DNA of 19,011 nt from JAFDVN01 sp964472275 (GTDB lineage Bacteria; Acidobacteriota; Holophagae; Holophagales; Holophagaceae). The position numbers and the translations under genes were made by a program. The DNA lies in contig CAYYJN010000041.1 of the NCBI GenBank assembly GCA_964472275.1, positions 1-19,011 on the forward strand, given 5' to 3'. The notes under the pieces were generated by a model. That model was given only the letters and a program-made list of their open reading frames with translations. It did no database searches and was not told the DNA's origin. Positions 1 to 5,888 of the stretch are shown here, piece after piece (the stretch's first letter is position 1; every line of letters starts with the position of its first letter).

Positions 1-31
1 GCTAGCTCGATGGGCGCGAGGGCCGTTTTTA

Positions 32-58
32 AATCGGCGAAATCTGCGTAATCTGCGG
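32..58. repeat. Three tandem 9-base units upstream of the first gene
   Basis: Three consecutive 9-base units, AATCGGCGA, AATCTGCGT and AATCTGCGG, lie directly before the ribosome-binding site of the gene at 73. The last two differ only in the final base. The G+C content is lower than in the surrounding genes. Function is unknown; it may be a dispersed intergenic repeat cut by the window edge. Confidence 0.6.
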
Positions 59-72
59 ATGAAAGGCATTTC

Positions 73-357
73 ATGCTCATCCCCGACCTCGACGATCTGA
101 TCCTGGAGCACGACGACGACACGGGCCTCGAAGAGCTCGGCCGCCGCGTGCTGTCGCGCGGGCCTTGGAGCACGGTGGCCTTTCTCGTGAAGACGCGCGG
201 CGGGCCGGACGAGGCGTGGGAAGGCCCCTTCCTCTGGCTTCACCGCTATCAGAAAGTCGCGCAGGGCTGGAAGCTCGTGAGCCGCTTCCACACGACGGAG
301 ACGGAGCAGCTCGACGCGCTGCTGGGCGCGCTGAAGGGCTGGGGGCTGACGGAGTGA
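73..357 (+). CDS. Small hypothetical protein (94 aa)
   Basis: I do not recognise this family. The 94-residue product is acidic at the N-terminus (a run of Asp and Glu around residues 5-22) and looks soluble: no signal peptide or membrane segment is visible. The middle has alternating hydrophobic residues typical of a small alpha/beta fold (around residues 33-68), followed by a likely C-terminal helix. The ATG is preceded by GAAAGG with a short spacer, which supports this start. Its stop codon overlaps the GTG start of the next gene (GTGA), so the two are probably translated together. Third-position G+C is high, as in the rest of the window, so the reading frame looks genuinely coding. Function cannot be inferred. 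Confidence 0.65.
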   Translation: MLIPDLDDLILEHDDDTGLEELGRRVLSRGPWSTVAFLVKTRGGPDEAWEGPFLWLHRYQKVAQGWKLVSRFHTTETEQLDALLGALKGWGLTE

Positions 358-689
358 AGACCCAATCCTGGCGATTTTCGGTGGTTCGACGAATCCTTCT
401 CAGCCTGGCGTGGCCAATCACAGTGTTCACACCGCTTTTCCTGGGCAGTGCATGGCCTTCCGGCGTTCTTCGTTGGGGCCGCTTGGGGTTACTTTATGCA
501 CTGATGTCGGGATTGGCATGGTGCGGCCTGACATGCATCATGAACCCGCACTCAACATTCGCCATGAAGTGGGTTACCTGGAGAATCAGGCTTGGGGCCG
601 TTGTGTACTTGATAGTTCTGCCCCTTGGGATGTGGATCATTGTGGGCATAGCCCATCTCCCGGATTCTTTCTGGATCCAGCGCCATTAA
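354..689 (+). CDS. Small hypothetical membrane protein, low G+C
   Basis: The frame starts at a GTG that shares four bases with the stop of the preceding gene and encodes 111 residues. Three hydrophobic stretches are visible, roughly residues 14-33, 43-62 and 81-101, with basic residues before the first and between the second and third, so this is probably a three-pass inner-membrane protein. I know no family for it. Its base composition is clearly lower in G+C than its neighbours (many A- and T-rich codons), which suggests recent acquisition or relaxed selection. A strong hairpin terminator follows the stop immediately, supporting a transcription unit that ends here. The start is inferred from the overlap; a weak GGAG lies only a few bases upstream, inside the end of the first gene. 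Confidence 0.55.
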   Translation: MKTQSWRFSVVRRILLSLAWPITVFTPLFLGSAWPSGVLRWGRLGLLYALMSGLAWCGLTCIMNPHSTFAMKWVTWRIRLGAVVYLIVLPLGMWIIVGIAHLPDSFWIQRH

Positions 690-694
690 GAAGC

Positions 695-726
695 GAAAGC
701 CCCGCCGATGCGGGGCTTTCTTTCTT
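695..726. terminator. Intrinsic terminator, probably bidirectional
   Basis: A perfect 11-bp stem (GAAAGCCCCGC at 695-705 with its complement at 710-720) closes on the loop CGAT and is followed by TTTCTT. On the other strand the stem is followed by CTTCTT, so the same hairpin can end transcripts from both sides. It sits between the stop at 689 and the stop of the convergent minus-strand gene at 742. Confidence 0.9.
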
Positions 727-741
727 GGCGCGCCTACAAAT

Positions 742-1260
742 CTACTTCGCGGGCGCTTCGATGAACACGGTGGGAATGCCGCCGTTCTTCACGAGCATGC
801 CGCTCACGGTGATGGTCTGGCCCATCTGGCTCGCCATTTCGGCAGCGAGGCTCACCTGGCCATCGCGGCGCGGATGGTGCTGCTCGGGCATGAGCATGTA
901 GACCTTGCCAGCCTTCGTCAGCAGGCCCGCGGGCTCACCCGCGGCCACGCACTTGGCGCCGCAGGCCTTGTGGGCCTCGCCCTTCTTGCCGAGTTGGAGG
1001 TAGCAGCTCAGATCCACCACTTCGCCGGTGAGCACCACCGCGCGGCCCTGCTTCAACCACGCCTTGTTGGCGGGCGTGGCGGCGGCTTCTTCCGTCGTGG
1101 CGGACCAAGCGGCGACAGCGACCGGCTTCTTCGCGGGAGGCAGCGGCATGGGGCGGGGCCGCTCGGTCGTCTCCTGCGCGGGCGCGGCCTTTTCGGGCGG
1201 GAAGGCCTGGGCGGAGGGTGTAGGCGTCTGGAACATCAAGAGCGCGGCGAGCAGGATCAT
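742..1260 (-). CDS. Exported protein with conserved Cys/His motif
   Basis: The 172-residue product starts with a short hydrophobic stretch (residues 1-10) and an Ala/Pro-rich segment, consistent with a short signal sequence or anchor followed by a flexible linker to about residue 66. The folded part (about 70-170) carries Cys86, His97, Cys100 and Cys104 in the arrangement CYL-x10-HKACGAKC, then a Gly-Pro-Ala-Gly-Leu-Leu turn and a His-His pair at 128-129. The beta-strand pattern at both ends (TGEVVDL, ITVSGML) is suggestive of a small OB-like barrel. I recall similar conserved hypothetical exported proteins with this Cys/His motif but no established function; metal or redox binding is an inference. 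The ATG is chosen because GGAGG lies 7 bases upstream; a much longer upstream open frame runs through the antisense of pyk. It lies 56 bp downstream of pyk on the same strand. Confidence 0.75.
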   Translation of the reverse strand: MILLAALLMFQTPTPSAQAFPPEKAAPAQETTERPRPMPLPPAKKPVAVAAWSATTEEAAATPANKAWLKQGRAVVLTGEVVDLSCYLQLGKKGEAHKACGAKCVAAGEPAGLLTKAGKVYMLMPEQHHPRRDGQVSLAAEMASQMGQTITVSGMLVKNGGIPTVFIEAPAK

Positions 1261-1270
1261 GGCGAAGCCT

Positions 1271-1312
1271 CCAGCCCCGAGCCTAGCGCCACCAGCCTCC
1301 AGTCTCCAGCCT
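1271..1312 (-). repeat. Heptamer repeat array A (six 7-base units)
   Basis: The spacer between pyk and the exported-protein gene divides into six 7-base units. On the minus strand it begins AGGCTGG, AGACTGG, AGGCTGG and then degenerates. The second unit differs by a G-to-A change at its third base. The low-coordinate end overlaps the GGAGG ribosome-binding site of the downstream gene. It follows the same pattern as the arrays at 3098-3132 and 7766-7800. Confidence 0.7.
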
Positions 1313-1316
1313 GAGA

Positions 1317-2735
1317 TCAGAAGGTCATCACCTTCATCGTATTCGTCGTGCCCGTCTTCCAGAGCGGCAGACCCATGGTCATCACGACGCGGTCGCCGGG
1401 ATTGAGGTCGTGGCGCGCCTGGAGCAGGCTCCGCACCGCTTCCACCATTTCGTCGGTGTTCTGCACGCGGGGGATGAGGAGCGGCGTCACGCCGCGGAGC
1501 AGGCCCATGCGGCGGGCGGACACCGCGTCCGTCGTGGCGCCGAGGACGGTCACCGATCCCGAGAGGCGCGAGACCATGCGCGCGCTGCCGCCGCCCTCCG
1601 TGAAGGCGACGATCCAACGGGCCTTGAGCTCGTCCGCCACGCGGCAGGCGGCGAAGGCGACGGCGACCTCCGTGCGGCCTTCGGCGCGGTCCAGCGTGTC
1701 TTGCGGCAGCGGGCGACGCCGGTGTGCGCCGTCCGCCTCAGCGGCGATGCGGTCCAGCCACTTCACCGCCTCCACCGGGTACTTGCCGGAAGCGCTCTCG
1801 GCGCTGAGCATCACGGCGTCGGTGCCGTCCCAGATCGCGTTGGCCACATCGGAGGATTCGGCGCGGGTGGGCTGCGGATTCTCCAGCATGCTCTCCAGCA
1901 TCTGCGTGGCGGTGATGACGGGCTTGAGCGCCGACCGCGCGGCTTCGATGATCCGCTTCTGGAGCGTCGGCACGCGCTCGACGCCGAGCTCCACGCCGAG
2001 ATCGCCGCGGGCCACCATCACGCCCCAGGCCGCGTCCAGGATCTCCTCCAGGTTGCCGAGGGCGGCCGGATGCTCGATCTTCGCGACGATGGGCTGGCTG
2101 CCGCCGTGCTTCTTGATGAGCTGCTTGAGTTGCTGGATGTCGGACGCGCGGCGGACGAAGCTCTGCGCGAAGAGATCCACTTCGTGGGCCACGCCCCAGG
2201 CGATGTCCTCCAGATCCTTCGGCGTGAGCGGATCCACCTGCACATCCAGCCCGACGGGATGCAGGCCCTTCCGGGGCTTGAGCGTTCCGCCCACGATGAC
2301 TTTGGCTTCGACCAGCGAAGGGGTCGCGCGGATCACCTCCGCTTCCAGCGCGCCATCATCCAGCAGCCAGCGCTGGCCTGGCCGCGCGCCCGCGAACAGT
2401 TCGGGATGGGGCAGCGGCGCGATCCAGGCGTAGGCGCCGTTTGGCGCGGGCTGATCCGGCGGGAAGAACGCGCCGATGGAATCGGCCGCGAAGGCGATCT
2501 GGCCTTCGAAGGCGCCCACGCGCCACTTGGGGCCTTGCAGATCGAGCAGCACGGCCACATCCCGCTTCAGTTCGGCGGCGGTGGAACGGATGAGCGCGAG
2601 GGCCTCGGACCGGGAAGCGGCGTCCCCATGGCTCGCGTTCAAGCGGATGGTGTCGGCGTAGTGAAGAATTTCTCGAAGCCGGTCCCCCGTCAGAAGAGCG
2701 GGTCCGAAGGTGATCACGAGCTTGGTCTTGCGCAA
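1317..2735 (-). CDS. pyk: Pyruvate kinase
   Basis: The enzyme converts phosphoenolpyruvate and ADP to pyruvate and ATP, the last step of glycolysis, in the cytoplasm. The 472 residues match the usual family length. Visible signatures are the N-terminal substrate region with Arg31 and Asn33 in RLNASHG, DLQGPK at 65-70, the catalytic Lys219 in VAKIEH, the metal-binding ARGDLG (Asp245), VITATQML with Thr277, and the conserved helix that follows (TRAESSDVANAIWDGTDAVMLSAE region, about 290-313). A B-domain lies between roughly 68 and 165 and the C-terminal domain from about 345. The start is a TTG: GGGAG stands 7 bases upstream and the family N-terminus (KTK then GPA) fits; an in-frame extension to 3143 has no homologous look. 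It is transcribed away from the Fis-like gene. Confidence 0.95.
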   Translation of the reverse strand: MRKTKLVITFGPALLTGDRLREILHYADTIRLNASHGDAASRSEALALIRSTAAELKRDVAVLLDLQGPKWRVGAFEGQIAFAADSIGAFFPPDQPAPNGAYAWIAPLPHPELFAGARPGQRWLLDDGALEAEVIRATPSLVEAKVIVGGTLKPRKGLHPVGLDVQVDPLTPKDLEDIAWGVAHEVDLFAQSFVRRASDIQQLKQLIKKHGGSQPIVAKIEHPAALGNLEEILDAAWGVMVARGDLGVELGVERVPTLQKRIIEAARSALKPVITATQMLESMLENPQPTRAESSDVANAIWDGTDAVMLSAESASGKYPVEAVKWLDRIAAEADGAHRRRPLPQDTLDRAEGRTEVAVAFAACRVADELKARWIVAFTEGGGSARMVSRLSGSVTVLGATTDAVSARRMGLLRGVTPLLIPRVQNTDEMVEAVRSLLQARHDLNPGDRVVMTMGLPLWKTGTTNTMKVMTF

Positions 2736-2858
2736 GGCGGCACTCCCGAAGTCCACAGAGTATCCGCAGACTTTTCCACAGTGGCGGCGAGAATTCCCGC
2801 TTGGCGATGAAAGTGAACCGGTGATAGCTTCGACCTCCCCTGCGTTTGGAGTCGTGTG
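2736..2858. promoter_or_regulatory. Divergent control region between pyk and the Fis-like gene
   Basis: This 123-bp spacer must hold the promoters for pyk (leftward) and the Fis-like gene (rightward). It is less G+C-rich than the genes. A possible rightward promoter is TTGGCG near 2802 with TAGCTT 18 bases later, a weak match to the housekeeping consensus. The 9-mer TTTTCCACA at 2772-2780 is one base from a DnaA box; a single near-match is not good evidence of DnaA binding. Confidence 0.45.
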
Positions 2859-3092
2859 ATGCGCGAGAAGCTGCGGAACCTCGTAGCCGATCTGGTCCGT
2901 GGAGGCGTGCCTCTGGAGATGGCCCTCCGTGAGTTCGAGCGGATGTACATCGAGGAAGTCCTGGCCTCCCACGATGGCAACCAAAGCGCCGCCGCGCGGG
3001 ATCTGGGCATCCACCGGAACACGCTCTCCCGCAAGCTGGACATTCCGACGGCGCCCGCGCCCTTCCCCCGCCGCGCCCGCATCGCGAGCTGA
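2859..3092 (+). CDS. Fis-like helix-turn-helix DNA-binding protein (77 aa)
   Basis: This is a stand-alone copy of the Fis-type DNA-binding domain that usually ends NtrC-class activators. Residues about 22-60 form it: a leading helix (EFERMYIEEVL), then NQSAAARDLGIHRNTLSRKL, in which the turn and recognition helix are clear. The N-terminal 20 residues could form the dimerisation helix seen in Fis. The tail is short, Pro/Arg-rich and basic. The ATG at 2859 is preferred over the GTG one codon earlier because GGAG lies 7 bases before it. It is divergent from pyk and followed by gap, so control of these glycolytic genes is plausible, but only by position. A nucleoid-type role like that of Fis is an equal alternative. 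Confidence 0.85.
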   Translation: MREKLRNLVADLVRGGVPLEMALREFERMYIEEVLASHDGNQSAAARDLGIHRNTLSRKLDIPTAPAPFPRRARIAS

Positions 3093-3097
3093 GAACC

Positions 3098-3132
3098 GGG
3101 CCTTGGGCTGCGGGCCTCGGACCTCGGGCCTG
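3098..3132 (+). repeat. Heptamer repeat array B (five 7-base units)
   Basis: Immediately after the Fis-like gene stop the sequence divides into five 7-base units of the form GGGCCTC, with the fourth unit reading GGACCTC. Array C at 7766-7800 has the same consensus on the opposite strand; 19 of 20 bases agree over the best-matching stretch. Confidence 0.75.
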
Positions 3133-3204
3133 AAGGAAGTCATCGGCTGGGCAGGAGGGTGCCCGGTCTGCGCGGAACTCCCATGGTCCGGAGCCCGAGG
3201 CCGG

Positions 3205-3231
3205 TTGGAAGTCAGCTACGCTGGCTTCCAA
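3205..3231 (+). promoter_or_regulatory. 12-bp hairpin touching the gap ribosome-binding site
   Basis: TTGGAAGTCAGC (3205-3216) pairs with GCTGGCTTCCAA (3220-3231) across the three-base loop TAC; eleven Watson-Crick pairs and one G-U pair in RNA. One base later comes GGAGG (3233-3237), the ribosome-binding site for the ATG at 3244. There is no U-tract, so it is not a normal terminator. It could act as a 5' leader stabiliser, a translational control element, or as DNA a palindromic operator. Confidence 0.7.
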
Positions 3232-3243
3232 CGGAGGTCCGCC

Positions 3244-4251
3244 ATGCGGAAGGTCGCCATCAACGGGCTCGGGCGCATCGGGCGGCAGGTGCTGCGCCAC
3301 CTGATGAAGGTGCCCCATGTGCAGGTGGTGGCCGTGAACGACCTCACGGACGCTGCGACGCTGGCGCACCTGATGAAGTTCGATTCGGTGCACGGCGCCG
3401 CGCCCTTCCCCGTCGCCTCCGACGGCTCCTTCCTCGTCGTGGACGGGCGGCGCGTCCGCGTCTACGCGGAGAAGGACCCGCAGCTCATTCCCTTCGGCGC
3501 GGCCGGGGCCGAAGTCGTCCTCGAATGCACCGGGCGCTTCACGAAGAAGAAGGACGCCGCCGTCCATCTCCAGAACGGCGTGAAGCAGGTCATCATCAGC
3601 GCCCCCGCCGACGACGCGGACGCGACCATCGTGATGGGCGTGAATGACGGGAGCCTGGATCTCTCGGCCCAGACCGTCCTCAGCAACGCGAGCTGCACGA
3701 CCAACTGCCTCGGCCCCATGGTGAAGGTGCTGGACGACGCCTTCGGCCTGGACTACGGCTTCATGACGACGGTGCACAGCTACACCAACGACCAGCGCAT
3801 CCTCGACCTGCCCCACAAGGACCTGCGCCGGGCCCGCGCCGCGGCCATCAACATGATCCCCACCAGCACCGGCGCGGCGAAGGCCATCGGCCTCGTGCTG
3901 CCCCACTTGAAAGGCCGACTCGATGGCGTCGCCGTGCGCGTGCCCACGCCAGATGTGAGCCTCACGGACCTCACCGCCACGCTCAAGAAGGACGCGACGG
4001 TGGACGAGGTCCACACCGCCTTCAAGGCCGCGGCCGCCACCGGGCCGCTCGCGCCCTACCTCGTCGTGCTGGAGGATGAGCTGGTGAGCAGCGACTTCAT
4101 CGGCAGCGAGGCGAGCTGCAGCTACGATCCCTTCCTCACCAAGCAACTCGGACCGCGCATGGTGAAGGTCTTCGGCTGGTACGACAACGAGTATGGTTAC
4201 TCCGCCCGCCTCAAGGACCTCTGCCTGGCGGTGCTGGAGCGGATGAAGTAG
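3244..4251 (+). CDS. gap: Glyceraldehyde-3-phosphate dehydrogenase, type I
   Basis: Catalyses the NAD-dependent oxidation and phosphorylation of glyceraldehyde 3-phosphate to 1,3-bisphosphoglycerate in the cytoplasm. The 335 residues are full length. Seen: the Rossmann motif INGLGRIGR at the N-terminus, Asn32-Asp33 (Asp typical of NAD rather than NADP use), the active site SNASCTTNC with Cys151, His178 in TTVHSYTNDQ, LPHKDLRRARAAA, the phosphate loop TSTGAAKA, RVPTPDVS, and WYDNEYGYS near the C-terminus. The ATG is fixed by GGAGG 6 bases upstream and by the family N-terminus; the longer in-frame extension from 2899 overlaps the Fis-like gene and is not real. A hairpin abuts the ribosome-binding site. 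The second gap-like gene begins at the very next base after the stop. Confidence 0.97.
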   Translation: MRKVAINGLGRIGRQVLRHLMKVPHVQVVAVNDLTDAATLAHLMKFDSVHGAAPFPVASDGSFLVVDGRRVRVYAEKDPQLIPFGAAGAEVVLECTGRFTKKKDAAVHLQNGVKQVIISAPADDADATIVMGVNDGSLDLSAQTVLSNASCTTNCLGPMVKVLDDAFGLDYGFMTTVHSYTNDQRILDLPHKDLRRARAAAINMIPTSTGAAKAIGLVLPHLKGRLDGVAVRVPTPDVSLTDLTATLKKDATVDEVHTAFKAAAATGPLAPYLVVLEDELVSSDFIGSEASCSYDPFLTKQLGPRMVKVFGWYDNEYGYSARLKDLCLAVLERMK

Positions 4252-5280
4252 ATGGTCGGCATCAACGGGCTCGGCCGCATCGGGCGGTTGCTGGTGCGAC
4301 GCCTGATGGCGTCCGAACCGGGGCTCCTCGCGGCCCTGAATGATCCGGCGGACCTGAAGACGCTCGTCCACCTGCTCAAACACGACTCCGTCCACGGCCG
4401 TTCTCCCCTCGCCATCGCGGGCGAACGGCGCGGCGATCAGGACTTCGTGGTGATCGAAGGCCGCGCGCTTCCGCTCTTTCACGAGACCGAACCCGGCGCC
4501 ATCCCCTTCAGCGATCGGGGCGTCCAAGTGGTCGTGGAAAGCAGCGGGCGCTTCACGGCGCGGGCGCAGGCCGCGAAGCATCTGGGCGGGACCGTGCGTC
4601 AGGTGATCATCAGCGCGCCCTCGCCGGACGCGGACTTCACCGTCATCGCGCCGGTGAACGGCGCGGACCTGAGTCTCGACACCCATCGCGTCCTCTCCAA
4701 CGCCAGCTGCACCGCCCACGCCACCGCGCCCATGCTCGCCGTGCTGGACGCGGCCTTCGGGCTCGACGCCGCGGGCATGAGCACCGTCCATGTGGCCACC
4801 AACGATCAGCGCCTGCTGGATCTGCCGCACAAGGACCGTCGCCGCGCCCGCGCCGCCTTCCAGAACATCATCCCCACCACCAGCTCCGCCTTCGGCGCCT
4901 TGCACCGCGCGATGCCCGATCTGCCCGGAGGCTTCTCCGGCTTCGCGCTGCGCGTGCCCACCTTGAGCGTGAATCTGGTGGATGTGACGGCCACCTTGAA
5001 ACGCCCCGCCACGGTGGAGGCCGTGAACGCCGCGTTCCAGGAGGCCGCCGTGAAGCTGCCCACCGGCATCCTCGCCCTGGCCCACGCGGGCGCGGTCTCC
5101 AGCGACTTCATCGGCCGCGATGAAAGCGTCGTCATGGACTTGGATCTCACCCGCGTGCTCGGCGACCGCTTCGTGAAAGTCTGCGGCTGGCACGACAACG
5201 AAACCGGCTACGCCGCGCGGCTGGCGGAGCTGGTCCTGCGCGTCGCTAGTCCCGGAAGCTCCACACCTTCACGCCGCTGA
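4252..5280 (+). CDS. GAPDH-family paralogue with altered active-site loop
   Basis: A 342-residue protein aligning over its full length with the preceding Gap: INGLGRIGR, Asn30-Asp31, Cys153 in SNASCTAHA, His180 in STVHVATNDQ, LPHKD, RVPTLSVN (Arg234), and NETGY near the end are present. Catalytic Cys and His are kept, so it is probably an active dehydrogenase. Changed positions: CTTNC to CTAHA, ECTG to ESSG, HSYT to HVAT, and the phosphate loop TSTGAAKA to TTSSAFGA. Loss of the Gly in that loop is also seen in erythrose-4-phosphate dehydrogenase (Epd), so a non-phosphorylating or different-substrate enzyme is possible; this is inference. It abuts gap with no spacer and only a weak ribosome-binding site, suggesting coupling or a tandem duplication. 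The last ten residues lie in the 55-bp block at the assembly gap, so the C-terminus should be treated with care. Confidence 0.9.
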   Translation: MVGINGLGRIGRLLVRRLMASEPGLLAALNDPADLKTLVHLLKHDSVHGRSPLAIAGERRGDQDFVVIEGRALPLFHETEPGAIPFSDRGVQVVVESSGRFTARAQAAKHLGGTVRQVIISAPSPDADFTVIAPVNGADLSLDTHRVLSNASCTAHATAPMLAVLDAAFGLDAAGMSTVHVATNDQRLLDLPHKDRRRARAAFQNIIPTTSSAFGALHRAMPDLPGGFSGFALRVPTLSVNLVDVTATLKRPATVEAVNAAFQEAAVKLPTGILALAHAGAVSSDFIGRDESVVMDLDLTRVLGDRFVKVCGWHDNETGYAARLAELVLRVASPGSSTPSRR

Positions 5281-5293
5281 CGCGGTCCAGCAC
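5239..5293. repeat. Left copy of 55-bp gap-flanking overlap
   Basis: These 55 bases, from CGCGTCGCTAG up to the first N, are identical to 5394-5448 just after the N-run. This looks like one sequence present at the ends of two contigs, not a biological repeat. The block contains the end of the GAPDH paralogue and, on the other strand, the end of the gene at 5401-5865. Confidence 0.95.
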
Positions 5294-5393
5294 NNNNNNN
5301 NNNNNNNNNNNNNNNNNNNNNNNNNNNNNNNNNNNNNNNNNNNNNNNNNNNNNNNNNNNNNNNNNNNNNNNNNNNNNNNNNNNNNNNNNNNNN
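5294..5393. other. Assembly gap (100 N)
   Basis: Exactly 100 unknown bases, a customary placeholder length for a scaffold join. Because the same 55 bp lie on both sides, the true sequence may simply be continuous with one copy of the block and no missing DNA. In that case the GAPDH paralogue and the minus-strand gene overlap tail to tail by about 35 bp. Confidence 0.95.
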
Positions 5394-5448
5394 CGCGTCG
5401 CTAGTCCCGGAAGCTCCACACCTTCACGCCGCTGACGCGGTCCAGCAC
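5394..5448. repeat. Right copy of 55-bp gap-flanking overlap
   Basis: Identical to 5239-5293. It holds the stop codon and last residues of the minus-strand gene at 5401-5865. See the gap entry for the interpretation as a contig-end overlap. Confidence 0.95.
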
Positions 5449-5865
5449 AGCCGCGACGAGCGCTGGCGCGGCGGGACCCGCGTCCCGCACCCGCGCGGCG
5501 CCGGATGCGGGCAGGTGGACCATATGCACGGCGCAGCCGCGCAGATCCGGGTGGTGGCGCAGCGGACGGACGAGGGCGTCGAGGTCCAGATGTTCGAGCC
5601 AGCCTTCAGGCACCTGCGCTTTCCGCGCGCCAGGAACGAGGGCGCCCACTTCCCGGGGTTGAAGGAGAACGAGATGGACGCGTCCATCCACCACGCCCCG
5701 CCAGACGAGGAACGACGGCAGGTTCCCGAAGCGCACGCCGCCCTTGTCCACCTCGGGCCAGGCCGTCAGGGAGACGACGCCTTCTTCATCCGCCGCCTCC
5801 ATGGCGAGGCGCGGAAGGTCGGTGCCCGAAGGCGGAATCCAAGGTTCAAGCGCGAAGTCCGTCAT
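5401..5865 (-). CDS. Hypothetical protein (154 aa)
   Basis: I do not recognise this family. The product is soluble-looking, with no signal peptide or membrane segment. Residues about 28-75 show a beta-rich pattern (VVSLTAW, GVRFGNLPSFLVWRG, RVHLVLLQP), followed by a region rich in Leu, Arg and His (85-115) and a C-terminal strand ending KVWSFRD. The reading frame has the strong third-position G/C bias of a real gene, and its antisense frame, which is open through into bshC, reads as low-complexity Arg/Pro/Gly and looks like a shadow. The ATG has no strong ribosome-binding site. It is divergent from bshC with only 23 bp between the two starts, and convergent with the GAPDH paralogue. Confidence 0.65.
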   Translation of the reverse strand: MTDFALEPWIPPSGTDLPRLAMEAADEEGVVSLTAWPEVDKGGVRFGNLPSFLVWRGVVDGRVHLVLLQPREVGALVPGARKAQVPEGWLEHLDLDALVRPLRHHPDLRGCAVHMVHLPASGAARVRDAGPAAPALVAAVLDRVSGVKVWSFRD

Positions 5866-5888
5866 GCAAACAGGGTAGGCTCGTTGGC

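Noticed and set aside
2761..2780. DnaA-box-like 9-mers and a possible replication origin
   Set aside because: One single-mismatch site and one poorer match; no cluster, no A+T-rich unwinding region and no dnaA or dnaN nearby.
2356..5193. A 945-codon open frame antisense to both gap genes
   Set aside because: Low-complexity composition and complete overlap with the two GAPDH-family genes; no start signal or motif.
4252..5280. The second GAPDH gene as a pseudogene
   Set aside because: The frame is intact at full length, with catalytic Cys and His and normal codon bias.
5239..5448. Direct repeat as an attachment site or duplication flanking an element
   Set aside because: The copies touch a 100-N placeholder on both sides and nothing lies between them, so an assembly overlap explains them better.
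5505..5888. Upstream extension of bshC to restore a normal N-terminus
   Set aside because: The extra codons read as Arg/Pro/Gly-rich shadow of the divergent gene and do not resemble the BshC N-terminus.
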